DNA of 34,538 bases from Thiobacillus denitrificans (GCA_020725005.1 DYFW01000015.1:1-34538), one strand, 5' to 3'. Counted from the first letter of the stretch, positions 7,443 through 16,878 are shown. A program made the numbers and translations. The notes: generated from the letters alone by a model not told the origin.

Positions 7443-8873
7443 TTAGTCGTTTCCGTAGGTTTGCATGCGGCTGTACAGCGTGGTGCGGTTGATGCCGAGC
7501 AGCTTGGACGCCTGCGACAGGTTGCCGTGGGTCATGTTGAGCGCGGCTTCGACGTAGGCCTTTTCCCACTGGCGCAGAGTAACGTCGAGGTTGAAGTTGG
7601 CGAGCGTCTGCAGTTGTTTGCGCGCCATTTCGATCAAGGCGCGGCCGTCGCTGGCAAGCGGGATTTCCTGCGGATAGGCCTGGTCGGTGTCGAGCTCGGC
7701 CTCGAGCTGCTGCGGGGTTACCGTCATGCCGGGGTACTTGGTCGTCAGGCGGATGGCGATGTTGCGCAGTTCGCGCACGTTGCCGGGGAAGTGGTAGTCG
7801 GCCCACATCTGCTGCGCGCGTGCGTCGAGCGTGAACGGCTGGGTCTTGGCCTCGCGGGCATAGAACTCGCGGAAGTGGTTGAGCAGGGTGAGCTTGTCCT
7901 CGCCCATTTCCCGGAGCGGCGGCACCGCGATCGAGAACACGCTGAGCCGGTGGTAGAGGTCGGCGCGGAAGCGGCCGGCCTTGATCTCGGCGCGCAGGTC
8001 GCGGTTGGTCGCGGTGACCACGCGCGCGTTGGAAAAGCGCGGCTGGGTTTCGCCGACACGCTGGTATTCGCCGTTTTCCAGGACGCGCAGCAGCTTGGCC
8101 TGCAGCTCCAGCGGCAGTTCGCCGATCTCGTCGAGGAACAGGGTACCGTTCTCAGCTTCCTCGAAATAGCCGGCGCGCGCGCTGGTGGCGCCCGTGAACG
8201 CGCCCTTGGCGTAGCCGAACAGCGTGGGTTCGACGAGTGTGGGCGAAATCGCCGCGCAGTTGAGCGCGAGATAGGGTTTGTTTGCGCGCGGCGACAGCTG
8301 GTGCAGGCTCGCGGCGACCTTTTCCTTGCCGCTGCCCGATTCACCCTCGATCAGCACCGGGAAGGGCGCGGCGGCGTACTGCTTGATCTGCTCGCGCAGC
8401 TTGTCCATGGCGGGACTCGTGCCGACGATGCCCGAGTCCTTGGTCGGCGCGGGCACCTTGTCGGCGCTGCGCTCGGCGTCCTGCACCAGCAGTGCGTTGA
8501 ACAGGAGCGACTTCAGCCGCTCCGGCTCGCACGGCTTGGCGACGAAATCGATCGCGCCGAGCGCGCGCGCGTGGCGCGCGTTGGCCTCGTCGCTCTGGCC
8601 CGAGAGCACCAGGATCTTGATGCTGGGCGACACGCCGAGCAGGTCGGCGATGAGCGCGAAGCCTTCGTCCGGCTTGTGCGGTTGCGGCGGCAGGCCGAGA
8701 TCGACCAGCGCCAGCTGCGGCGGCTCGTCGAGTTGCATCAGCAGGCTTTTCACCTGCGCGCGCGATTCGGCGGCCGAAATGTCGAAGTCCTTGCCGAGGA
8801 CGTAGGTGAGCGTATCGGAAATCAGCGGGTCGTCGTCGACGATCAGCAAGCTGGGTTTGTTGGGGTGGGCCAC
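7443..8873 (-). CDS. Sigma-54-dependent response regulator (receiver, AAA+, Fis-type HTH)
   Basis: NtrC-type activator of sigma-54 promoters, 476 residues. The GTG start at 8873 is chosen because AGGAGG lies a few bases upstream and the protein then opens with a receiver domain ([11 protein letters not shown]). Acidic residues are at 13-15, the likely phosphorylation site is D58, and the lysine of VAKP is at 113. The AAA+ domain has Walker A GESGSGKE (177-184), the sigma-54 contact motif GAFTGA (224-229) and Walker [11 protein letters not shown] (243-252). The C-terminus carries a Fis-like helix-turn-helix, [20 protein letters not shown]. Overall it resembles the PEP-CTERM/PrsR group of regulators, but that placement is uncertain. 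As the first gene before mshM it probably controls the pilus locus. No partner histidine kinase is in the window. Confidence 0.9.
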   Translation of the reverse strand: MAHPNKPSLLIVDDDPLISDTLTYVLGKDFDISAAESRAQVKSLLMQLDEPPQLALVDLGLPPQPHKPDEGFALIADLLGVSPSIKILVLSGQSDEANARHARALGAIDFVAKPCEPERLKSLLFNALLVQDAERSADKVPAPTKDSGIVGTSPAMDKLREQIKQYAAAPFPVLIEGESGSGKEKVAASLHQLSPRANKPYLALNCAAISPTLVEPTLFGYAKGAFTGATSARAGYFEEAENGTLFLDEIGELPLELQAKLLRVLENGEYQRVGETQPRFSNARVVTATNRDLRAEIKAGRFRADLYHRLSVFSIAVPPLREMGEDKLTLLNHFREFYAREAKTQPFTLDARAQQMWADYHFPGNVRELRNIAIRLTTKYPGMTVTPQQLEAELDTDQAYPQEIPLASDGRALIEMARKQLQTLANFNLDVTLRQWEKAYVEAALNMTHGNLSQASKLLGINRTTLYSRMQTYGND

Positions 8874-8945
8874 GTCTCCTCCTGGTCGAACGGCGCCGAT
8901 CCTGCGCGATGGCCGCCACGGCGGGCATTTCGCGCATGTCGGGTT

Positions 8946-8961
8946 TTCGACGATTGTGCCA
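8946..8961 (-). promoter_or_regulatory. Candidate sigma-54 promoter, good -24 and poor -12 element
   Basis: On the minus strand, TGGCAC (8961-8956) matches the -24 box of sigma-54 promoters. At the expected spacing the -12 box reads TCGA instead of TTGC, keeping the G but not the following C. It lies about 75 bp upstream of the response regulator start, in the gap that follows the terminator of the 561-residue gene. It could allow autoregulation of the sigma-54 activator operon. The match is partial, so this is only a candidate. Confidence 0.25.
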
Positions 8962-8984
8962 GAGACCCGCTGAAAGTAAAACCG

Positions 8985-9012
8985 GAACAAGGCCCGGAAC
9001 GGGGCCTTGTTC
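8985..9012 (-). terminator. Rho-independent terminator after the 561-residue protein gene
   Basis: Perfect 11-bp inverted repeat (8985-8995 with 9002-9012, arms GAACAAGGCCC / GGGCCTTGTTC) and a 6-base loop. On the minus strand it starts 12 bases after the stop of the 9025-10710 gene and is followed by CCGGTTTTAC, a short T-run. It probably ends transcription of that gene before the pilus operon begins. The T-tract is short, so efficiency may be modest. Confidence 0.75.
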
Positions 9013-9024
9013 GAGAGGTGCCGG

Positions 9025-10710
9025 TCAGCGCCGGACCGGGGTGATTCCGACGCGCATCCAGCCTTCGCAGTGCTCGAGCGGCTGGGCGAGCGCGATGTAG
9101 CGGTGTTCGTTCTCGCCCCGGATCTCGAAGATCTTGCCCGGCGAGTAATGCACCGGATCGATGATGACCGACTCGGGTTCGCCGCCCAGCCACAGGCTGG
9201 CGTGCGGCAGCGATGCGCCGCTGTTGTCGATGCCGTCGACGGTGTAGCTGGGCGTCGTCGAGTCGTACAGCATGGCGAGCGTCGGCGTCTCGGTCAGCGT
9301 CTCGATGCCGATGCGGGCGGTGTCGTCGCTCAGGCGCGAGAGCCGGCGCACCACGCCGAGCCGCCATTTGTCGGTTTCCTGGACCTTGAGGCCGATGAGG
9401 GCGCCGACGCGCAGCCAGTCGCGGTCGCGCGATTCTACGGTGGCGCCGTAGCCGAAGCGGCTTTCGTCTTCCATCACCCAGCGCTCGACTTCGGGAAGAT
9501 GCGCTCTGCATGGCACCCGGCTGCGCGAGTGCTGGTCACGCGTGCGATCGGTGACGAAGCCGTAGATATGCACTTCGTCGGCCTGCGTGGCATCGAGGCC
9601 GATGCCGTAGGGCGATACCGTGACGGGCCCGTTCGATGCCTTGATCTGGTTGATGATGGCATCGAGGCCGTGCGTGACGTCGATCAGCAACTTGACCGCG
9701 GCACGCGGCGCGCGCCGCTGCTCGCGATTATCCAGGCTGTCCCACCGGTGCTGCAGGGTTTCGAGCAACTCGATGTTGTCGGCGGTGCGGGGAATGGCGG
9801 GCAGGTCGTCGACGGCCTGCCCGCGCCCTTCGCGCAGCGCGGTACGGGTGGCTTCGATCCGTTGCAGCAGCGCGGCGGTCGACCAGAAGCGCAGCGGCTT
9901 GTCAGGTTCGGGCTTGCGCACCCGGCGCGGCCCGTGGTCGGCCGACAGGTCGACGACGAAATGATGCGCCGTGTCGTCGTAGGTCGTGTCCAGTTGCAGC
10001 ACGTCGTGCCAGCCCATCAGCCAGCGGTCGACCAGGTCGAGCTGCTTGGGGTAGAGCGAGCCGGAGTTGGCCAGGTCGAGCATCAGGATGTGCAGGTAGG
10101 CGGTTTCGCAGCTGCAATCGGAGGTGTCGTCAGGGTAGACCCGCATGCGCATGCGATGGGAGCCGCCCGCCTCGGCGTTCTGGTAGAGGCGGTGCAGGCG
10201 CTGCCACAGCTTGTCGGTGGCGGGCAGGTAGCGGATGGCGCGCCATTTCAGCAGTTGTCCGAAGGCGCGGATGGCACGCAGGGTGATCAGCGGGACGAGC
10301 GGATCCTGCTCGCCCTTGTGGACTTGCCGGGCGAGGTACAGCGCGAAGGCGTGGTAGCCGCGCGCAATCTCCCAATAAAAATTGTAGATCGCGTGCCAGA
10401 GCTGACTTTCGACCTGACGCGACATGCGCGGATTGCGCAGGTATTGTTGAGTCAAGGTGTCCTGCAGGTCGCGCGATCTTTCGTCCAGCAACATGAAAAT
10501 CGCCAGCCGGTCGCGGTTGAACTGCTCGGGTCCGCCCTCGAAGCGCTTGAGCGCGCCCAGGATCGCCTGCTGGGATTTGAACGCATCCGCCAGCGGCAGC
10601 GTTTCCAGCCAGCGTCTGGCCGTCTTGAGGTTGACGAGCGGATCGTCGCCGCGCTTGCCGAAAGGCGCCAGCCAGGAGAGCTTCGAGACAAATTCGGACA
10701 GAGGGCTCAT
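9025..10710 (-). CDS. Conserved protein of unknown function, 561 residues
   Basis: I do not recognise a named family. The protein is soluble, with no signal peptide or membrane helix. The N-terminal 180 residues look alpha-helical and arginine-rich (for example LQDTLTQQYLRNPRM). A CSC pair is near residues 199-201 (DCSCETAYLHILMLDL). The C-terminal third is beta-rich and ends GWMRVGITPVRR. The stretch QRRAPRAAVKLLIDVTHGL (331-349) resembles the RxxxR and DxSxxG motifs of PilZ c-di-GMP-binding domains, but Thr replaces Ser and spacing is short. A second NSGAS motif occurs near 465. Proteins of this length are, as I recall, found in other betaproteobacteria. It is probably cytoplasmic and transcribed alone or with alaS (74-bp gap), and is followed by a terminator. 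A c-di-GMP role beside a pilus locus is speculation. Confidence 0.75.
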   Translation of the reverse strand: MSPLSEFVSKLSWLAPFGKRGDDPLVNLKTARRWLETLPLADAFKSQQAILGALKRFEGGPEQFNRDRLAIFMLLDERSRDLQDTLTQQYLRNPRMSRQVESQLWHAIYNFYWEIARGYHAFALYLARQVHKGEQDPLVPLITLRAIRAFGQLLKWRAIRYLPATDKLWQRLHRLYQNAEAGGSHRMRMRVYPDDTSDCSCETAYLHILMLDLANSGSLYPKQLDLVDRWLMGWHDVLQLDTTYDDTAHHFVVDLSADHGPRRVRKPEPDKPLRFWSTAALLQRIEATRTALREGRGQAVDDLPAIPRTADNIELLETLQHRWDSLDNREQRRAPRAAVKLLIDVTHGLDAIINQIKASNGPVTVSPYGIGLDATQADEVHIYGFVTDRTRDQHSRSRVPCRAHLPEVERWVMEDESRFGYGATVESRDRDWLRVGALIGLKVQETDKWRLGVVRRLSRLSDDTARIGIETLTETPTLAMLYDSTTPSYTVDGIDNSGASLPHASLWLGGEPESVIIDPVHYSPGKIFEIRGENEHRYIALAQPLEHCEGWMRVGITPVRR

Positions 10711-10784
10711 GGGGAAACCGGTACCTGCTCAGTAAAAAGGGTCCGTCACGGATCGAGCAATTTCCATACCTGTGTGATTACGGC

Positions 10785-13403
10785 TCAGGCCAGTCTTTCC
10801 TGAACCCAGGCGGCCACGGAGGCCAGCGCCCCCGGCAGCTTCGCCGCGTCGGTGCCGCCGGCCATCGCCATGTCGGGCTTGCCCCCGCCCTTGCCGCCGA
10901 CCTGCGCGGCCACATGGTTCACCAGTTCGCCGGCCTTGAGCCGGCCGGTGACATCGGGCGTCACGGCGGCGATCAGGCTGACCTTGCCGTCGACGACGGT
11001 GCCGAGCACCAGCGCGCAGGACTTCAGCTTGTCACGCAGCCTGTCGGCGGTTTCGCGCAATGCCTTGGCATCCACGCCGTCCAGTTGCGCCGCCAGCACG
11101 CGCACGCCCTTCACGTCGACCGCCTGCTGCAGCAGTTCGTCACCCTGGCTCGACGCCAGCTTGGCTTTCAGGCGATCGAGCTCCTTTTCCTGCGCGCGGC
11201 TGTGTTCGATCAGTTGCGCCACGCGCTCGGCGGCGTCGAGCGGCGTGGCTTTCACCATGTGCGCGATGGCGCCGAGCTGCCGCTCGATGTCGTCGAGGTA
11301 GGCGAGCACGCCGGTGCCGGTGGTCGCCTCGATGCGGCGGATGCCGGCGGCCACGCCGGTTTCGAGCAGGATCTTGAACGCGCCGATGTCGCCGGTGCGC
11401 GCGACGTGAGTGCCGCCGCACAGTTCGCGACTGCTTCCGATGTCGAGCACCCGCACCTCGTCGCCGTATTTCTCGCCGAACAGCATCATCGCGCCGGTCT
11501 TCTGCGCTTCCTCGATCGGCATCACGCGCGCCTGCGTCGGCGTGTTGGCGAGGATCTCGGCGTTGACGCGCGCCTCCACTTCGCGGATCTGCGCCGGCGT
11601 CATCGGGGTGGGCTGCACGAAGTCGAAACGGGTCTTGTCGGCGTCGACCAGCGAGCCGCGCTGCTGCACGTGCGCGCCGAGCACCTCGCGCAGCGCCTTG
11701 TGCATGAGATGGGTGACCGAATGGTTGCGCATGGTGCGCGCACGCGCGTCCTCGTCGACGCGTGCGAGTACCGCGTCCCCCACCGCCAGCGAGCCGGTCT
11801 TGACGATGCCGTGATGGCCGAACACCTGGGCCTGGATTTTCTGCGTGTCCTCGACCGCGAACTGGCCCTGCGTGCCCTGCAGCCACCCGCGGTCGCCGAC
11901 CTGGCCGCCGGATTCGGCGTAGAAGGGCGTGTGGTCGAGCACGACCACGCCGAGTTCGCCTTCCTTCAGTTCATCGACCGCGGCGCCGTCCTTGTACAGC
12001 GCGAGTATGGTCGCGTCGTGGGTGAGCGTGTCGTAGCCGTGAAAGACCGTCGCGGCGCCGGAATACTCGAGCGCCGCGCCGAGCTTGAACTTGCCGGCGG
12101 CGCGCGCCTGCGCCTTCTGGCGCGCCATCGCGGCGTCGAACGCGGCGGTATCGACGCCGACGTTCGCTTCGCGGCAGATGTCGGCGGTGAGGTCGAGCGG
12201 GAAGCCATAGGTGTCGTGCAGCTTGAACGCGAGCTCGCCGTCGAAGGGGGCGCCGGCGGGCAGGGACTTGAGCGCGGCCTCGAGGATGCCCATGCCGTGC
12301 TCGATGGTCTCGAAGAAGCGTGCCTCCTCCTGCTTGAGGATGTCCATCACGCGCGCCTGCGCCTGCACCAGTTCCGGGTAGGCCTCGCCCATCACCGCGG
12401 CGAGGTCGGGCACGAGGCGATGGAAAAAGGCTGCGCGCACGCCGAGCTTGTAGCCGTGACGGATCGCGCGGCGGATGATGCGGCGCAGCACGTAGCCGCG
12501 GCCCTCGTTGCCGGGAATGACGCCGTCGACGATGAGGAAGGCGCACGCGCGGATGTGGTCGGCGATGACCTTGAGCGAGTTGTTGGCAAGATCGCTCGTG
12601 TTCGTTTCGCGCGCGGCGGCGGCGATCAGCGCCCGGAACAGATCGATGTCGTAGTTGGAGTGCACGTGCTGCATCACCGCGGAGATGCGCTCCAGCCCCA
12701 TGCCGGTGTCGACGCTGGGCTTGGGCAGCGGGTGCATGGTGCCGGCCTCGTCGCGGTTGAACTGCATGAACACGTTGTTCCAGATCTCGATGTAGCGGTC
12801 ACCGTCCTCGTCGGGCGAGCCGGGCGGGCCGCCGGCGACCTCGGGCCCGTGGTCGTAGAAGATTTCGGTGCAGGGGCCGCAGGGACCGGTGTCGCCCATC
12901 GCCCAGAAGTTGTCGGAGGCGTAGCGCGCGCCCTTGTTGTCGCCGATGCGGACGATGCGTTCCCTGGGCACGCCGATGTCGTTGTGCCAGATGTCATAGG
13001 CCTCGTCGTCCTCGGCGTATACCGTCACCCACAGCCTGTCGGCGGGCAGTTTCAGCACCTCGGTGAGGAACTCCCACGCGTACTTGATCGCCTCGCGCTT
13101 GAAGTAGTCGCCGAAGCTGAAGTTGCCCAGCATTTCGAAGAAAGTGTGGTGGCGCGCCGTGTAGCCGACGTTCTCGAGGTCGTTGTGCTTGCCACCGGCG
13201 CGCACGCAACGCTGCGATGACACCGCGCGGGTGTAGGGGCGGCGGTCGAGGCCGAGAAACACGTCCTTGAACTGCACCATCCCGGCGTTGGTGAAAAGCA
13301 GCGTCGGGTCGTTGGCCGGCACCAGCGGGCTCGAGGGAACGATGGTGTGGCCCTTGGAGGCGAAAAATTCGAGGAAGCTCTGGCGGATGGCGCTGCTTTT
13401 CAT
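10785..13403 (-). CDS. alaS: Alanyl-tRNA synthetase
   Basis: Charges tRNA-Ala with alanine in the cytoplasm, 872 residues, a normal length. The class II catalytic domain opens with [20 protein letters not shown] and contains the family signatures [31 protein letters not shown] and [16 protein letters not shown]. The editing domain has the zinc-binding HxxxH motif in [11 protein letters not shown] (around residue 560) and CGGTH at 662-666. The C-terminal DHHA1-like domain follows, including the glycine-rich [15 protein letters not shown]. The start at 13403 (MKSSAIRQ) fits the family; the leader has no strong Shine-Dalgarno sequence. It is divergent from the DUF1415 gene across 86 bp, which must hold both promoters. 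Nothing is missing or unusual in the coding sequence. Confidence 0.98.
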   Translation of the reverse strand: MKSSAIRQSFLEFFASKGHTIVPSSPLVPANDPTLLFTNAGMVQFKDVFLGLDRRPYTRAVSSQRCVRAGGKHNDLENVGYTARHHTFFEMLGNFSFGDYFKREAIKYAWEFLTEVLKLPADRLWVTVYAEDDEAYDIWHNDIGVPRERIVRIGDNKGARYASDNFWAMGDTGPCGPCTEIFYDHGPEVAGGPPGSPDEDGDRYIEIWNNVFMQFNRDEAGTMHPLPKPSVDTGMGLERISAVMQHVHSNYDIDLFRALIAAAARETNTSDLANNSLKVIADHIRACAFLIVDGVIPGNEGRGYVLRRIIRRAIRHGYKLGVRAAFFHRLVPDLAAVMGEAYPELVQAQARVMDILKQEEARFFETIEHGMGILEAALKSLPAGAPFDGELAFKLHDTYGFPLDLTADICREANVGVDTAAFDAAMARQKAQARAAGKFKLGAALEYSGAATVFHGYDTLTHDATILALYKDGAAVDELKEGELGVVVLDHTPFYAESGGQVGDRGWLQGTQGQFAVEDTQKIQAQVFGHHGIVKTGSLAVGDAVLARVDEDARARTMRNHSVTHLMHKALREVLGAHVQQRGSLVDADKTRFDFVQPTPMTPAQIREVEARVNAEILANTPTQARVMPIEEAQKTGAMMLFGEKYGDEVRVLDIGSSRELCGGTHVARTGDIGAFKILLETGVAAGIRRIEATTGTGVLAYLDDIERQLGAIAHMVKATPLDAAERVAQLIEHSRAQEKELDRLKAKLASSQGDELLQQAVDVKGVRVLAAQLDGVDAKALRETADRLRDKLKSCALVLGTVVDGKVSLIAAVTPDVTGRLKAGELVNHVAAQVGGKGGGKPDMAMAGGTDAAKLPGALASVAAWVQERLA

Positions 13404-13489
13404 TTTTGACGGGGGTGAGCGTGAACGACGGACAATAAGCCATTGTATCCGTTAAAGTTCCGACCTTACAGGCGGCAAGGACTGGGAAA

Positions 13490-14059
13490 ATGCGCGACGA
13501 GGACGTCATCGCGGCGATGCGCGAGTGGATCGAGAAGGCGGTGATCGGGCTCAACCTGTGCCCGTTCGCCAAGGCGGTCTACGTGAAAAAACAGGTGCGC
13601 TACGTGGTCAGCCACGCGCCGCATCTGGACGGCCTGCTCGAAGACCTCGACCGCGAACTGGATTTCCTCGCCGCGGCGGACCCCGGCGAAATCGACACCA
13701 CGCTCTTGATTCACCCCACGCTGCTGCCGGATTTCCTCGATTTCAACGACTTCCTGCAACTGGCCGAGGCTGCGGTCGGCGAGCACGGGCTTGACGGCGT
13801 GATCCAGATCGCGAGTTTCCACCCGCGTTTCCAGTTCGAGGGCACCGCACCCGACGATATCGGAAACTTCACCAACCGCGCGCCGTTTCCCGCCCTGCAC
13901 CTGCTGCGCGAGGCGAGCATCGAACGCGCGGTCGCTGCCTTCCCCGAGGCCGAGACGATCTATGCGGCAAACATCGAGACGATGGCACGACTGGGCCTGG
14001 CAGGCTGGCGGGCGCTGTGGGCACCGCCGGCGGCGCCCGACGCAGGCGACAAAAAGTAG
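13490..14059 (+). CDS. DUF1415 family protein
   Basis: Small cytoplasmic protein of unknown biochemical role, 189 residues. It is recognised by the family's N-terminal pattern EWIEKAVIGLNLCPFAK (about residues 12-28), the HPTLLPDFLDFNDFL segment and the GVIQIASFHPRFQFEG segment followed by NFTNRAPFPALHLLREAS. The conserved Cys in NLCPFA and the two His-containing segments could form an active or metal site; this is an inference. An AAGGA sequence about 10 bases upstream supports the ATG at 13490. It is transcribed away from alaS. A 71-bp gap separates it from the ArsR-rhodanese gene, which has its own promoter-like region, so it is probably not part of that operon. Confidence 0.88.
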   Translation: MRDEDVIAAMREWIEKAVIGLNLCPFAKAVYVKKQVRYVVSHAPHLDGLLEDLDRELDFLAAADPGEIDTTLLIHPTLLPDFLDFNDFLQLAEAAVGEHGLDGVIQIASFHPRFQFEGTAPDDIGNFTNRAPFPALHLLREASIERAVAAFPEAETIYAANIETMARLGLAGWRALWAPPAAPDAGDKK

Positions 14060-14068
14060 AAATAACGC

Positions 14069-14110
14069 TTGCCAAATGGCGGCGGGTGCAATAGTCTAAT
14101 AATCATTAGA
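14069..14110 (+). promoter_or_regulatory. Candidate promoter and ArsR-type operator dyad
   Basis: A perfect 6-bp dyad, TCTAAT-AATC-ATTAGA (14095-14110), lies 20 bp before the ArsR-rhodanese start codon in an otherwise GC-rich region. A TTGCCA hexamer (14069-14074) makes a plausible -35 box; 17 bp later comes TAGTCT (14092-14097), a weak -10 box overlapping the left arm. ArsR-family repressors usually bind short AT-rich dyads over the promoter and control their own operon, so this is the likely autoregulatory site. Confidence 0.6.
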
Positions 14111-14130
14111 TTGTTTTACGGACGCCACGC

Positions 14131-14805
14131 ATGACCGACGCCAGCCGCAGCATCAAGGACCGCCTCTACGCGCAGGTCGCCCGCATGGGCAAGGCCATCT
14201 CCAGTCCCAAGCGGCTGGAATTGATCGAAATTCTCTGCCAGGGCGAAAAAACCGTCGAACAACTCGCCGCCGACGCGCAGATCTCGGTCAAGCTCGCCAG
14301 CGCCCACCTCAAGGAACTGCGCCAGGCGCAGCTCGTGGAAGCGCGGCGCGATGGCAAGTACGTGCACTACCGGGTGGCGTCGCACGCCGTCGGCGATTTC
14401 TGGGTAGCCTTGCGCACGCTGGCGGAGGACCGCCTGGTCGAGCTCCAGCTCGCGCTGGCGCAGCTTGCCGAGCACAGCGACGAACTTTCCCCGCTTGCGC
14501 CCGAGGAATTGCTCGCCCGCGCGGCGCGCGGCGAGGTGGTGGTGATCGACGTGCGCCCGCGCGAGGAGTACGACACCGGCCACCTGCCGCACGCGCAATC
14601 GATGCCGCTCGACGAATTGCGTGCGCGCATTCGCGAATTGCCACGCAGGAAACCCGTCGTTGCCTACTGTCGCGGCCCCTTCTGCCTGTGGGGCAAGGAA
14701 GCGCTCGCGCTGCTGCGCGAGGAAGGGCTGCGCGCCAGCCGCCTTCAGACGGGCGTCGCCGAATGGCGCGCAGCCGGCCTGCCCCTCGTCAGCCCCGATC
14801 AATGA
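14131..14805 (+). CDS. ArsR-family winged-helix regulator fused to a rhodanese domain
   Basis: Predicted sulfur-responsive transcription factor, 224 residues. The N-terminal ArsR-type winged helix (about 10-100) includes SSPKRLELIEIL, the recognition region ISVKLASAHLKELRQAQLVEARRDGKYVHYRV. A short helical linker leads to a rhodanese domain (about 118-222) with VVIDVRPREEYDTGHLPHA and the active-site loop CRGPFC (C180, C185). C36, in EILCQGE, occupies a place like the first redox cysteine of SqrR/BigR persulfide sensors; I see no second cysteine in the wHTH part. The rhodanese cysteine could instead receive sulfane sulfur. It sits 19 bp upstream of the persulfide dioxygenase gene, and an operator dyad precedes it. 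Regulation of this operon by persulfide or sulfide is an inference from architecture and neighbours. Confidence 0.92.
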   Translation: MTDASRSIKDRLYAQVARMGKAISSPKRLELIEILCQGEKTVEQLAADAQISVKLASAHLKELRQAQLVEARRDGKYVHYRVASHAVGDFWVALRTLAEDRLVELQLALAQLAEHSDELSPLAPEELLARAARGEVVVIDVRPREEYDTGHLPHAQSMPLDELRARIRELPRRKPVVAYCRGPFCLWGKEALALLREEGLRASRLQTGVAEWRAAGLPLVSPDQ

Positions 14806-14824
14806 GCCATCTTCAGGAGCCGCC

Positions 14825-15556
14825 ATGTTCTTCCGCCAATTGCTGACCCAGGACGCCACGCTTTCCTATTTCTTCGGCTGCGGTTCGTGCCACGTCGGCG
14901 TCGCCGTCGATCCGGTGCTCGGCGACGAGCAATGGTTCCTCGACGAAGCGGCGAGGCAGGACGTGAAGATCACGCATGTGATCGACACCCACGTCCACGC
15001 CGACCATTTCTCGGGTGGCCGCAGGCTCGCCGAACTCGCCGGCGCGAAATACTGCCTGCATGAATCCAACGCCGGCCGTGTGGCCTACCCGTTCGAGCCG
15101 CTCGCGGACGGGCAGCGCATCGAGGTCGGCAACGTGGCGGTCGACGTGCTGCACACGCCGGGACACACGCCCGATTCGGTATGCCTCGTCGTGACGGACA
15201 AGCGCCGTGCCGAGACGCCCTGGTTCGTGCTCACCGGCGACACGCTCTTCGTCGGCAGCGCCGGCCGGCCCGACCTTGCCGGCCGGGAGGCCGAAATGGC
15301 GGCGCAGCTTTACGACACGCTGCACGCCCGCCTGCTGACGCTGCCCGGCGAGGTCGAGCTCTACCCGGGGCACACGTCGGGCAGCGCCTGCGGCACCGGC
15401 ATGTCGGGCAAGCCGATGTCGACGCTCGGCTTCGAGAAACGCTCGAACGCGATGCTCTCGATGAGCAGGGAGGAATTCGTCGCCGCGCTCACCGCCAGCA
15501 TCCCGCCGCGACCGGCGGAAATGGACCGCATGGTCGCGTTCAACCTCGGTCGCTGA
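14825..15556 (+). CDS. Metallo-beta-lactamase-fold persulfide dioxygenase (ETHE1-like)
   Basis: Predicted non-haem Fe(II) enzyme that oxidises glutathione persulfide to sulfite and glutathione in the cytoplasm, 243 residues. The ATG at 14825 follows AGGAG with good spacing. The metallo-beta-lactamase motif is THVHADH (55-61). The three expected iron ligands are visible: H56, H114 (TPGH) and D139 (TGD). GSAGRPDL (145-151) and YPGHTSGSACGTG (180-192) are also family-typical. Longer in-frame starts lie inside the regulator gene and would give an unrelated N-terminus. Its position straight after an ArsR-rhodanese regulator, with two further sulfur-related genes downstream, supports persulfide removal over other hydrolase roles. 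The sulfite produced could feed SoeABC. Glyoxalase II-like activity is a less likely alternative. Confidence 0.88.
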   Translation: MFFRQLLTQDATLSYFFGCGSCHVGVAVDPVLGDEQWFLDEAARQDVKITHVIDTHVHADHFSGGRRLAELAGAKYCLHESNAGRVAYPFEPLADGQRIEVGNVAVDVLHTPGHTPDSVCLVVTDKRRAETPWFVLTGDTLFVGSAGRPDLAGREAEMAAQLYDTLHARLLTLPGEVELYPGHTSGSACGTGMSGKPMSTLGFEKRSNAMLSMSREEFVAALTASIPPRPAEMDRMVAFNLGR

Positions 15557-15558
15557 AC

Positions 15559-16878
15559 ATGTCGATGATGCATGACATGGCGCACGCGGCGGACGACTAC
15601 CGCTACGGCATCCGCCACAACCTCGCCCAGTTCTCGCACCAGCTGGTGCAGGTGTTCTTCGTCGGCCTCGCCATCGGCATGTTCCGCACCGTGGTGCCGG
15701 CGCTCGCCGAGACCGAGTTCGGCGTGGCCCGTGGCTCGTTCATGATGCTGATGGCCTTCGTCACCGCCTTCGGGTTTGTCAAAGGTGCGATGAATTTCGT
15801 CGCCGGGCGGCTCTCCGAGCGCATCGGCCGCAAGCAGGTGCTGCTCATCGGCTGGCTCGCCGCGCTGCCGATCCCCTTCATGATCCTGTACGCGCCGACC
15901 TGGAGCTGGATCGTCGCCGCGACCGTGCTCCTGGGCGTGAACCAGGGCCTCGCGTGGTCGATGACGCAGACGTCCAAGCTCGACCTCACCACCGCCGACC
16001 AGCGCGGGTTCACCATCGGGCTCAACGAGTTTTCCGGCTACTTCGGTGTGGCGGTGGCGGGCATCGTCACCGGCTATCTCGCCACCGCGTACGGCGCGCG
16101 CGAAGGCTTGATGATTTTCGGCCTGACCGTGGTGGCGCTCGCCGGCCTGCTGACCCTCCTGTGGGTGAAGGACACCCTGCCGTGGGCGTACGCCGAGGGC
16201 AAGAAGCACGCCGCCGGCCTCATGCGCGGTCCAAAGCCGCGCTATCCGGCCCATATTTCCGCGACGCCCACGACCTGGGAGGTCTTCACCCTGATGTCGT
16301 GGCGCGACGTGCGCCTGGCGTCGATCAGCCAGGCAGGGCTGGTCGAGAAATTCGTCGACGCGCTGGTGTGGGTGTTTTTCCCCGTCTATCTCTACCAGCA
16401 GGGATTGAGCCTCGCCGGCATCGGTTGGGTGGTCGGCGTCTACGGTTTCGTCTGGGGCATCTCGCAGTTCATCACCGGCCATCTGTCCGACCGCCTCGGC
16501 CGCAAGCTGCCCATCGTCGCCGGCATGTGGCTGTGCGGCGCCGGCGTCGCGCTGGTGCTCGCGGGCGAGGGCGAGCTGTGGTGGTCGTTCGCCGCCGCGG
16601 TGATGGGCTTCGGCATGGCGCTCTTGTATCCCACGCTGTCGGCGGCGGTGTCCGACATTGCCCATCCCAACTGGCGCGGCTCCGCCATCGGCATCTACCG
16701 CTTCTGGCGCGACACGGGCTACGGCATCGGCGCGCTGCTCCTGGGCGCGGTGGCCGCGCTCGCCGGCGGCATCGAGGCCGGCTTCTGGTTCACCGCCGCC
16801 GCCATGTTCGTCTCCGGCCTCATCGTGCTGCTGGCGTGCGAGGAAACGCATCCGCGCCTCAATCCCGCCAGGGATTGA
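15559..16878 (+). CDS. Major facilitator superfamily transporter
   Basis: Inner-membrane transporter of 439 residues with about twelve hydrophobic segments. The N-half loop between helices 2 and 3 carries the MFS signature in GRLSERIGRKQVLLIG, and the C-half repeats it in GHLSDRLGRKLPIVAG. The N-terminus is Met/His-rich (MSMMHDMAHAADD). The start at 15559 is two bases after the dioxygenase stop, so translation is probably coupled; no separate Shine-Dalgarno sequence is seen. The substrate cannot be read from sequence. The place between a persulfide dioxygenase and an exported rhodanese suggests a sulfur compound or an export role, but this is guilt by association. Confidence 0.9.
   Translation: MSMMHDMAHAADDYRYGIRHNLAQFSHQLVQVFFVGLAIGMFRTVVPALAETEFGVARGSFMMLMAFVTAFGFVKGAMNFVAGRLSERIGRKQVLLIGWLAALPIPFMILYAPTWSWIVAATVLLGVNQGLAWSMTQTSKLDLTTADQRGFTIGLNEFSGYFGVAVAGIVTGYLATAYGAREGLMIFGLTVVALAGLLTLLWVKDTLPWAYAEGKKHAAGLMRGPKPRYPAHISATPTTWEVFTLMSWRDVRLASISQAGLVEKFVDALVWVFFPVYLYQQGLSLAGIGWVVGVYGFVWGISQFITGHLSDRLGRKLPIVAGMWLCGAGVALVLAGEGELWWSFAAAVMGFGMALLYPTLSAAVSDIAHPNWRGSAIGIYRFWRDTGYGIGALLLGAVAALAGGIEAGFWFTAAAMFVSGLIVLLACEETHPRLNPARD

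Noticed and set aside
10711-10784. Terminator or promoter between alaS and the 561-residue gene
   Set aside because: No inverted repeat with T-run and no convincing -35/-10 pair was seen in these 74 bases.
13404-13489. Defined promoter boxes in the alaS/DUF1415 divergent gap
   Set aside because: A promoter must exist here for each gene, but no hexamer pair stands out well enough to place one.
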